In this document: one piece after another, positions 19,271-27,820 of the stretch
How positions within the stretch are numbered: the first letter of the stretch is position 1
Layout: every line of letters begins with the position of its first letter
Source of the DNA: Tipula vernalis
Taxonomy: Eukaryota; Arthropoda; Insecta; Diptera; Tipulidae
Length of the DNA stretch: 64,000 nt
Direction of reading: 5' to 3'
Assembly: GCA_958295665.1 (NCBI GenBank)
Contig: OY282560.1
Span: 89,070,311-89,134,310 of the forward strand
Notes under the pieces: model-generated
Databases searched by the model: none
What the model was told of the DNA's origin: nothing
What the model saw: the letters and a program-made list of their open reading frames with translations, nothing else
Translations under genes and position numbers: made by a program

Positions 19271-20992
19271 ATGGATTTTTCAAATCTTTCGGTTGCGCAA
19301 TTACGAATCGAATGCGGTAAACGTGGGTTAAGCAATAACGGGAAGCGTAAAACGTTAGCGGAACGGTTAGAAACGTATGAAGATGAAACGTCGCGATTAC
19401 AAGTGAACAATGAAAATTGTTACGAGTTGCAGCAAACTAGTGGCAATTTTATGAAATCTAAGCTTGGAAACATTAGTAGTACTCCTAGCGAAGTGAATAA
19501 ACGAAATACTTGTGATGCAAACGAGCTAAATGATGTAATGTTGCATTCGAAAAATGTTATTTACGAGCGAAATTTAACGGAACTTGAACAGCGAATACAT
19601 TCTTTAGAGCGAGAGAAAGTGCTTATTGAGCGTGAGCGTATGCTTAATGAGGAATTATCGGAATTGTCGCGTTACAAAGCAAACGACGATAAACATACTA
19701 CATTCCCGGAGAGGGATACCAACCGTAATTCTCAAAATCAATTTAATCTTACACCCCGTGATGTGATCGATATACTCCCTGAATTTGATCCTGGAAGGAC
19801 AGCATTATTAACGTCGGAACAATTCGTTCAAAAAGTTGAATCGCTGATGAATATTTATGACATAAATGAACGAATTATTATGTTAACAATCGGGAATGAA
19901 CTAAAAGGATCGGCTAAATTATGGTTTAATTCAGTTCAATGCGTGTTTATCAAGTGGAAAATATTTGCAGACGAATTGATGAAACATTTTAATTCACATA
20001 TGGGCGAAGCAGAGTTACACGACAAGCTACGATCAAAAATTCGCAAACGAGACCAAACGTTGATTGAATATTATTATGAAATGTGTGCCATCGGCCAACG
20101 TAAAGTTTCAGATGAGGCTTTAATAAAGTATATAATTTTGGGGCTGAATGATTATCAGCTAAGTGCATCGTTGCGTACACAAATAGTAGCTAATGTGGAT
20201 GAATTGCGTCAACGTATCGAGTGGTATTCGAGCATGCGGCAAGGAAGTGCGCAGAGTGCACGGACTACAAATGCTGAACATAATTCGGTTCGGCTGAATA
20301 TACAAAGTAATATGAGTACGCCGGGAAAACCAGTTAACAAGGAAGCAACCAACGAAATTCGTCCAGCTAGGACGTATGAATGTTATAATTGTTCAAAACC
20401 AGGACATTTGTCTATAAATTGTCCTGAACCACAGAGACGAGAACGATGTAGGAAATGTTCGCGTGTTCATCCGAGGGGACAAACAGAATGTTCTACTATG
20501 ACTGGCGCTCAAAAATCTTTCAATGGTAGAATAACAACCGACGATGTGTGTTCTTATATCAAAACTGTAATGTTGAACGGTAACGTGGAAGTTTTGGGAT
20601 TAATTGACTGTGGAAGTCAATGCTCAATGATACGAGAAAGTAACGTGGGGCTTGGAATGGAACGAATTAAATGTAACGTGTTTGTCAAAGGATTTGCAGG
20701 TGGCGGTGTGTTTGCCAACGAGAAGATACGAGCGAGGGTTCAAATTGATAAAGTGGCCGATGAGATTGAGTTGCTTATTGTTCCTGACCAATATTTAAAT
20801 ACCCAATCTCTAATTGGTCAAAATTTGATTGATAAACCAACCGTAAGAATGATCAGAGAACACAATACGTTAAAATTTCAAAATCTCAACATAAGCGATA
20901 CCTTGTTGATTAATCGAAATTTGGACATGGCAGAAAGATGTGATGTTTCAAGTGGCATTTCGTTAAATGTAAAGTCCTATTGGCTGAAATAA
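19271..20992 (+). CDS. gag: Gypsy-2 Gag-protease polyprotein with N-terminal SAP domain
   Basis: The frame is open from 19229, but the first ATG is 19271, giving 573 residues. In order: a SAP-type DNA-binding motif (LSVAQLRIECGKRGLSNNGK, about 6-36), a charged coiled coil (about 101-134), a Ty3/Gypsy capsid (about 163-321), a CCHC knuckle CYNCSKPGHLSINC (371-384) plus a variant second one (393-407), and a retropepsin-like domain (about 433-545). The protease active site reads LIDCGSQCSMI, with D446-C447-G448 instead of D-S/T-G; the second hydrophobic-Gly element is SLIGQNLI. The frame is intact, so Gag could still be made. SAP domains usually bind AT-rich or scaffold-attached DNA; a role in chromatin targeting is inference. 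Confidence 0.85.
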   Translation: MDFSNLSVAQLRIECGKRGLSNNGKRKTLAERLETYEDETSRLQVNNENCYELQQTSGNFMKSKLGNISSTPSEVNKRNTCDANELNDVMLHSKNVIYERNLTELEQRIHSLEREKVLIERERMLNEELSELSRYKANDDKHTTFPERDTNRNSQNQFNLTPRDVIDILPEFDPGRTALLTSEQFVQKVESLMNIYDINERIIMLTIGNELKGSAKLWFNSVQCVFIKWKIFADELMKHFNSHMGEAELHDKLRSKIRKRDQTLIEYYYEMCAIGQRKVSDEALIKYIILGLNDYQLSASLRTQIVANVDELRQRIEWYSSMRQGSAQSARTTNAEHNSVRLNIQSNMSTPGKPVNKEATNEIRPARTYECYNCSKPGHLSINCPEPQRRERCRKCSRVHPRGQTECSTMTGAQKSFNGRITTDDVCSYIKTVMLNGNVEVLGLIDCGSQCSMIRESNVGLGMERIKCNVFVKGFAGGGVFANEKIRARVQIDKVADEIELLIVPDQYLNTQSLIGQNLIDKPTVRMIREHNTLKFQNLNISDTLLINRNLDMAERCDVSSGISLNVKSYWLK

Positions 20993-21110
20993 ATATGGAT
21001 AAGTGTATGACTCCGAGTGAACGCGAATGTTTATTTAAGTTGATAGCAAAATTCGGTAATTGTTTTGCTCGAAATTTAAAGGAACTGGGGGGGGGAAACG
21101 GATGTCGAAA
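20942..21110 (+). pseudogene. Gypsy-2 pol start, frameshifted in a G9 run
   Basis: In the -1 frame relative to Gag, pol opens after a TGA near 20939 and overlaps the end of gag by about 50 bp, the usual Ty3/Gypsy arrangement. It encodes MDKCMTPSERECLFKLIAKF then GNCFARNLKEL. A run of nine G at 21087-21095 then throws it out of frame with the rest of RT (from 21110), where one base fewer would keep it open. No classic slippery heptamer was recognised in the overlap. Confidence 0.65.
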
Positions 21111-21538
21111 TGGAAATTAAATTAAAAAATGATGAGCCAGTTGTCTATCGGCCGTATAGACTATCTTACCATCAACGCGAAAAAGTAAAAACAATGATAA
21201 GTGAATTGTTGGAACATAAAATAATACGTGAATCTGAATCACCTTATGCTAGTCCAGTCGTCCTAGTTAAAAAAAAGGACGGTGATGAACGAATGTGTAT
21301 TGATTACCGACAATTGAATAATAAAACGATACGAGACCAGCATCCGTTACCGGTTATGGAAGATCAGCTATCACGACTCAGTGGTAGTAATTATTTCACT
21401 GTACTGGATTTAGCATCCGGTTATTATCAGATTACAATGTCAGTTGAATCAATACCTCGTACAGCTTTCGTGACACCAGATGGGCATTTCGAGTTTTTGA
21501 GGATGCCCTTTGGGCTAACAAATGGCTCGAGAGGTTGA
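21110..21538 (+). pseudogene. pol: Gypsy-2 reverse transcriptase, N-terminal half
   Basis: The frame carries RT fingers and palm motifs in order: SPYASPVVLVKKKDGDERMC, DYRQLNNKTIRDQHPLP, FTVLDLASGYYQITM (first catalytic Asp) and FLRMPFGLTNG. It ends in a TGA right after FGLTNGSRG. Other family members have about 15-20 residues between FGLTN and the next palm strand; here the next frame (from 21522) resumes almost at once. A small deletion not divisible by three therefore removed that segment and shifted the frame. The remaining sequence is well preserved, in keeping with the young LTRs. Confidence 0.85.
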
Positions 21539-23714
21539 CGATAATATAATCGTTTATTTGGATGACATTATCATACCAAGTACGACCATCCAGGAAGGTA
21601 TGGAGAAGTTGGAACAATTATTGAAAGTACTACAACAACGAGGATTAACTTTAAAATTAAAGAAGTGTCAGTTTTTCAAGGAGAAGGTTGAATTTCTTGG
21701 CCATGAAATTGATTCTCATAGTATACGACCGGGATCAAACAAAACCAATGCAATTCTAACCTTTCCAACGCCTACAGATAAGCATGAGATACGACAATTT
21801 ATCGGATTAGCAATTTACTTCAGAAAATTCGTTAAGAATTTTTCAATTATCGCTGAACCGCTAACGCGACTAACTAAAAATAATGAATCCTTTAACTGGA
21901 CAAACGAGCAAACAACGTCGTTCGAGTTATTAAAAAGCAAGTTGGGAGGTCGCGATATTTTAACGTTATATAATCCGAAATTAGAACATGAGGTGTGCAC
22001 CGATGCAAGTTCCAAGGGCCTCGCCGGTATACTATTCCAAAGAGACGAAAAAAGTAAAACCAAACCTGTGTCATATTTTAGTCGCCGAACAACGGATAAC
22101 GAATGCAAATATCATTCATATGAATTGGAGGCTTTGGCGGTCGTTGAAGCGCTTCAAAGATTCCGTATTTATTTGATCGGAAAGCCATTTACTTTGGTCA
22201 CGGATTGTGCTGCGTTGACAGCTTGCGCTACGAAAAAGGATTTAATTCCAAGAATAGGAAGGTGGTGGTTGCGATTGGCTGAATATAGCTTTAATACTGT
22301 TCATCGAAGTGGACAGAAGATGCAACATGTCGACGCACTTAGCCGGAACACAATTGACGACGGAGTGGATCTTGAACCAGCAACGATTGATGTGTTCCTA
22401 GTATCACAGCAAGATGATTGGCTTGTCGGTATGCAACGCTTAAACGATGATATTAAAAAAATCATCGAAGTTATGGGTCGAAAACCAATTAATTCTGATG
22501 AACGACAGATGCATGCAGATTATACGGTATATAAAGAACAATTGTACCGAATTGTACACGGTAAACGAATGTGGGTTGTGGCCAGAACATTAAAGTGGCG
22601 TATAGCTAAAATGAATCACGACGATATGGAACACCCGGGCGTTGAAAAAACGGTTGAAGTTATTCGCAAACACTTTTGGTTCTCTCGAATAAGGGACTAT
22701 ATAAAGAAATATATTTCGTCGTGTCTGGAATGTGGTTATACAAAATCGAAAGGTGGAATAAAGGAAGGTGAAATGTATCCTATTGATAAGACGCCAATAC
22801 CATTTCACACCATACATGTGGACCACTTGGGTCCTTTCCCGAAAACGTCCAAAGGTAATGCTCATTTGATAGTTATAATAGACACGTTTTCAAAATACGC
22901 AGTTATCAAAGCAGTAAAATCAACGAATACAGCTCCAGTTATATCGGCGATGAATGATTGGACCAATCATTTTGGAGTTCCAACGAGGTTAATTAGTGAT
23001 CGTGGCACTACATTTACAGCACGGTCATTCGAAACATATTGTTCGGAAAACAATATCAAACATATTTTGAATGCTACCGCAACGCCAAGAGCTAACGGCC
23101 AATGTGAAAGGTACAACAGAACTATCTTGGGAATGTTACGAGCAATGGTTGGAGAAGACGATAGGAAATGGGACACAAATATTCGAAATATACAGTGGGC
23201 ATTAAATACAATGATCAATGACACAACAAAACTGTCACCTCAATGGCTAATCTTAACATATGAACCGCGAAGTATATTAAAAAATAAATTGTTGCTGTCA
23301 ATAGAAAATAATAAGTTTACCGATGATGACGTGGCAACTATTAACAAGCTAGCTTATGAGAGAACGAAAGCAGCTGGCATACGCCAGAAACAACGTTTTG
23401 ATAAAGCACACTGTGCCCCTCATAAATACAACGAAGGCGATATGGTATTCGTAAAGTGGGAAGACGGTGCCCCAAGTGGTACATCAAGAAAGTTAATTCC
23501 AAAATATCGGGGACCATATTTAATTGATAAAGCGCTTGGTAACGATAGATATCACATTGTCGATGTTCCAGGAGCCGAACAAACTCAGCGGAAATTTGAT
23601 GGGGTATGCAGTTCAGATCGATTAAAGCCTTGGTGTACGTTAGAAGATCTGGAGGAAGTAGGAAATATCGACGACATCGATGAGGACATCTCTGGTGACA
23701 GGATGGACGACTGA
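21522..23714 (+). CDS. pol: Gypsy-2 Pol remainder: RT palm/thumb, RNase H, integrase
   Basis: This 730-residue frame starts at the RT catalytic strand NIIVYLDDI (YLDD at residues 12-15) and runs on through the connection (FLGHEIDSHSI). RNase H follows, with TDASSKGLAG (D161), ELEAL, TDCAAL (D228) and HVDALSR (D271). The integrase has an HHCC zinc site (H366, H371, C401, C404) and a D,D-35-E core (D434 in HVDHLG, D493 in ISDRGT, E529 in QCERYN), then an SH3-like tail with KYRGPYLIDKALGNDRYHIV. All visible catalytic residues are present. Its TGA stop is the first three bases of the 3' LTR. The break from the upstream RT half makes Pol non-functional as it stands. Confidence 0.88.
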   Translation: MAREVDDNIIVYLDDIIIPSTTIQEGMEKLEQLLKVLQQRGLTLKLKKCQFFKEKVEFLGHEIDSHSIRPGSNKTNAILTFPTPTDKHEIRQFIGLAIYFRKFVKNFSIIAEPLTRLTKNNESFNWTNEQTTSFELLKSKLGGRDILTLYNPKLEHEVCTDASSKGLAGILFQRDEKSKTKPVSYFSRRTTDNECKYHSYELEALAVVEALQRFRIYLIGKPFTLVTDCAALTACATKKDLIPRIGRWWLRLAEYSFNTVHRSGQKMQHVDALSRNTIDDGVDLEPATIDVFLVSQQDDWLVGMQRLNDDIKKIIEVMGRKPINSDERQMHADYTVYKEQLYRIVHGKRMWVVARTLKWRIAKMNHDDMEHPGVEKTVEVIRKHFWFSRIRDYIKKYISSCLECGYTKSKGGIKEGEMYPIDKTPIPFHTIHVDHLGPFPKTSKGNAHLIVIIDTFSKYAVIKAVKSTNTAPVISAMNDWTNHFGVPTRLISDRGTTFTARSFETYCSENNIKHILNATATPRANGQCERYNRTILGMLRAMVGEDDRKWDTNIRNIQWALNTMINDTTKLSPQWLILTYEPRSILKNKLLLSIENNKFTDDDVATINKLAYERTKAAGIRQKQRFDKAHCAPHKYNEGDMVFVKWEDGAPSGTSRKLIPKYRGPYLIDKALGNDRYHIVDVPGAEQTQRKFDGVCSSDRLKPWCTLEDLEEVGNIDDIDEDISGDRMDD

Positions 23715-23909
23715 AACAGGAATACCCTGTAACAAAAAAAAAATCAACGAAGACAAACAAAGGAGAAAATAGTTTAGTTTTAAAAAGTATGTCAAAGAAG
23801 AAAGACGTAAATTATTGGTTTTTTTAATAAAATGTATTTCTGCGTTATCGACTAACCGTTGACTTTTATCTTGTTTAACCTAAAATTTTAAATTACAAAT
23901 CGGGTTTTA
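23712..23909 (+). repeat. 3' LTR of Gypsy-2
   Basis: Partner of the 5' LTR at 18861-19057, with one extra A in the A run and three substitutions. AATAAA is at 23826-23831. No long polypurine tract is obvious directly upstream: GGATGGACGAC is only partly purine, although primer sites in this family can be short. The following GAATC gives the right copy of the target duplication. Confidence 0.88.
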
Positions 23910-23913
23910 GAAT

Positions 23914-25582
23914 CTTGTATTGTTATCGGAGTTAAGCCTGCATGCAAAATTTCAGCTCAATCGGACTATCGCAAGTGGTTGAAAAATTTGATTACAAAAT
24001 TTGACAATACAAACAGACACACAGAGTGAGCTAATATAAGCGTGGTAATATGCTTCGGTTCGAAGTGTTCACTGCATATTACAAAATGTTTTGGAAACTT
24101 TTTGCCCATTCTCAATACTGATGCCCATTATGCTAACTCTTTCGAACATTTTTTTACATTGTCTGGAAGTCGATGCATGGAAATATAATCTGTTGCATAA
24201 TTATTGTATTGCGGTACTCCACAGTGTTGTACTGTCTTTCTAATTTTAATAATTTTTACAAAATCTATAATTTAAATCAATAAACATTAAGATAATTCGC
24301 TAAACAATAAGAATTTAAAACAATAACATAACCTCTTCAGAATACATTTGTTCAGAAATTTTTTTATGTAATTGATGGTTTTTTCTTAAGTAAAACATAA
24401 GTATAACTAACAATTTTTTGTGTTATGGAGAGGTTACAATATTGTAAATACGACCAATTTTAATTTATACAAATGTATATATTAAAATGTTTACGTTCTT
24501 ATAAATCGCGAATGTTAAATTTTCATAACAGCAGTCTACTTCAATTTTTTTCCGCTAGATCTACGACCAGTAGAAAATAGATGCATCACTAAATGTGCAA
24601 ACTGTTTAGTTTTATATTTACTGCATTTAATTTTAATTAACACAAAAAATAAATAAACAAAAATATTTATATTTTTATTGAATTACAAGAATCGGTTATA
24701 ATAAAATAAACAAATAAAACACTGAATTGATTCAAAGAATTTCTGGTCTAATCGTTATCAAGATTAGTAGTTCAAATATAAAGTGCAACGCGGGGATTTT
24801 CCGAAAATAATTAACAGATTGTGTACGCAACTTTATTATCACATTTGCAGCCTCTATATTGCACTTTCATTGCTTTTGGTTTTTGTTTAAAATGTTTGGG
24901 GAAATTTTGGTGTTTTAAAAAAATTTGTTCAATATCCACATAGTGAACCGGATTATAAAATTTATTCTAGCAGATGAAATAGATTAATATTCAAATGTAT
25001 AAATAATACATTATAATGCGGTGAAGGATAAATTATAGGTCGATGTCCTATAGAAATGGCATCGTTATGCACGTTATGAACCGTTCAACTTTATTTCAAA
25101 CTTGGCGTGAATGTGTGGAAGTAAGAAAGATGCCAGTTTGGCTCCCCTCTATACATTATGACTTAAGAACGATAACTAAATGATGAAACTGCTACTTCTA
25201 TAAAATATCGTGTTTATACCGTTTTTGTGTTATAATTATGTATACAACACCACCTTCCCATAACAATTCGAATTATGGTATGTGCAGCAAACATTACTGG
25301 TTTTTACGACTTAAAGCTTAATGTTTTATTACAATAATAATGGGTTTGTGAGAAAGTTGTGAGCCATGACCTTTATACCTAGAACTATGCACGTCTATGA
25401 TTTAAAGTAAGAGGGTCCTGATTAATATTTCAGTTAAATAAAGTCGTTATACATTATACCATAAATAGGATAGTTTGATCGTTTCATTCAAATTAACTGT
25501 AAGCCATAAAAATCTATCGTTCTACCGTTATCGAAATATTTAATAACACATTGCATTGAATACAAGTACCACTGATAAACTA
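23914..25582. other. AT-rich spacer with a dispersed-repeat fragment
   Basis: No gene recognised. At 23935-24040 the text AAAATTTCAGCTCAATCGGA ... AAGTGGTTG, followed by ACAAACAGACACACAG, resembles sequence often seen in insect interspersed repeats; this is from memory and unverified. The rest is AT-rich without obvious structure. Confidence 0.4.
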
Positions 25583-25692
25583 AGGATTAGCTAAGCGCGA
25601 TAAATGATTATTTCGAGATTAGCTGTAATGGGTAAAGTTCAAGATTAGCTAATCGCATATTATTTCAAGTTTAGTGATTAAGCGCGATTAGT
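25583..25692. repeat. degenerate tandem repeat around GATTAGCTAAGCGCGA
   Basis: Three to four loosely matching copies of a 35-45 bp unit containing GATTAGCTAA(G/T)CGCG and TATTTCAAG/TTTCGAG occur here. The words GATTAGCTAAGCGCGA, AGATTAGCTAATCGCA and GATTAAGCGCGATTAG are easy to see. The unit is partly palindromic (TTAGCTAA) and non-coding. Confidence 0.45.
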
Positions 25693-26232
25693 AAACAAAT
25701 CCCTCAATATATTGAAGTTTGTCTCTTTTTATTGAGTTTAGTGAAAGTACAAGTGGCTCCGTAATATGTAAATATGGCTAAAAAAAATTACAAATACAAG
25801 GGGCAGTATTTTAATACAGATGTTCATCATTGACCTTTTTGAAAGTATGTACAATTTGTGGTATACGAGAATAAATAAAACTGATGACGTAAAAATTTAT
25901 CGTACGTTGTATTGCTGACAAACTAACAAGCAAGATAACCTCAATAGACTTAGTGAGTGCACCGATCAAAACTCAATACACTTAAACATCAAGAAGTGCA
26001 AAATTATTTTAAAGGATATTTAATGATTCTCAAACAGATTTCTGGGATTCTATTTTCTATATCAAAAGTGAGACCATAATATACGTGATAAAAATCGATT
26101 TGTACGATGAAAAGGCTGTTCTGGAATAATATTTAAAAAAAAAGTTTTGGAATATGGCCAATTAGGAAGAAAATATTTTACTTCTAAAACGATTGTGTTG
26201 AAATTCGATAAAAATGTCATGAAGTCGGTAAC
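25693..26232. other. left flank of the satellite array
   Basis: Non-coding. At 26142-26202 a module (GAATATGGCCAATTAGGA ... AACGATTGTGTTGAAATTCG) is related to the one at 6113-6175. Just before 26233 a diverged CGGCTGAG-like text appears, so the array edge is gradual and not sharp. Confidence 0.5.
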
Positions 26233-27640
26233 CGGCTGAGAATATGGTGATTTCTTCGAATCGAATTTTCTACGAAATGTATGGTATAGCAAATACAGGT
26301 CCCGTGTCCTATCATTTGAGGTATCAAGAACCGCATTCTGAGCACAATTGCAGATTTTGGATTTTTACAGCTCTGAATCGGCTGAGCTATAGTAAGGTGA
26401 TTTCTTCGAATCGATTTTTCTGTGAAATGTAAAGAAATAATCAACCAATTTAAATGCGATTTGGCTTAACAATTACAAGTCCCGAGACCTATCATTTGAG
26501 GTATCAAGAAACCCAATCGGAGCACATTTGAAGATTTTGGATTTTTACAGCTCTGAATCGGCTGAGCTGTAGTAAGGTGATTTTCTTCGAATCGAATTTT
26601 CTACGAAATGTATGGTATAGCAATTACAGGTCCCGTGGCCTATCATTTGAGGTATCAAGAACCGCATTCTGAGCACAATTGCAGATTTTGGATTTTTACA
26701 GCTCTGAATCGGCTGAGCTATAGTAAGGTGATTTCTTCGAATCGATTTTTCTGTGAAATGTATGGAAATAATCAACCAATTTAAATGCGGTTTATCTCAA
26801 CAATTACAAGTCCCGAGACCTATCATTTGAGGTATCAAGAACCGCATTCTGAGCACAATTGCAGATTTTGGATTTTTACAGCTCTGAATCGGCTGAGCTC
26901 TAGTAAGGTGATTTTCTTCGAATCGAATTTTCTACGAAATGTATGGTATAGCAATTACAGGTCCCGTGACCTATCATTTGAGGTATCAAGAACCGCATTC
27001 TGAGCACAATTGCAGATTTTGGATTTTTACAGCTCTGAATCGGCTGAGCTATAGTAAGGTGATTTCTTCGAATCGATTTTTCTGTGAAATCTATGGAAAT
27101 AGTCAACCAATTTAAATGCGGTTTGGCTCAACAATTACAAGTCCCGTGACCTATCATTTGAGGTATCAAGAACCGCATTCTGAGCACAATTGCAGATTTT
27201 GGATTTTTACAGCTCTGAATCGGCTGAGCTCTAGTAAGGTGATTTTCTTCGAATCGAATTTTCTACGAAATGTATGGTATAGCAATTACAGGTCCCGTGA
27301 CCTATCATTTGAGGTATCAAGAACCGCATTCTGAGCACAATTGCAGATTTTGGATTTTTACAGCTCTGAATCGGCTGAGCTATAGTAAGGTGATTTCTTC
27401 GAATCGATTTTTCTGTGAAATCTATGGAAATAATCAACCAATTTAAATGCGGTTTGGCTCAACAATTACAAGTCCCGTGACCTTTCATTTGAGGTATCAA
27501 GAACCGCATTCTGAGCACAATTGCAGATTTTGGATTTTTACAGCTCTGAATCGGCTGAGCTATAGTAAGGTGATTTCTTCGAATCGATTTTTCTGTGAAA
27601 TGTATGGAAATAATCAACCAATTTAAATGCGGTTTGGCTC
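26233..27640. repeat. array edge: diverged first monomers, then 331 bp A-B dimers
   Basis: The first B-type monomer (from about 26248) has private changes (GCAAATACAGGTCCCGTGTC), and the next A has GTAAAGAAATAATC and ATGCGATTTGGC. Further in, dimers recur at 331 bp spacing (phase points near 26785, 27116, 27447); the odd base is an extra T in GATTTTCTTCG. Diverged edge monomers and homogeneous interior ones are the pattern expected from unequal exchange. Confidence 0.8.
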
Positions 27641-27820
27641 AACAATTACAAGTCCCGAGACCTATCATTTGAGGTATCAAGAAACCCAATCAGAGCACAA
27701 TTGCAGATTTTGGATTTTTACAGCTCTGAATCGGCTGAGCTATAATAAGGTGATTTCTTCGAATCGATTTTTCTGTGAAATGTATGGAAATAATCAACCA
27801 ATTTAAATGCGGTTTGGCTT

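Noticed and set aside
26250..26270. CENP-B box in the satellite (TTCGAATCGA)
   Set aside because: Shares only the TTCG start with the 17 bp box; the central A and the CGGG half are missing.
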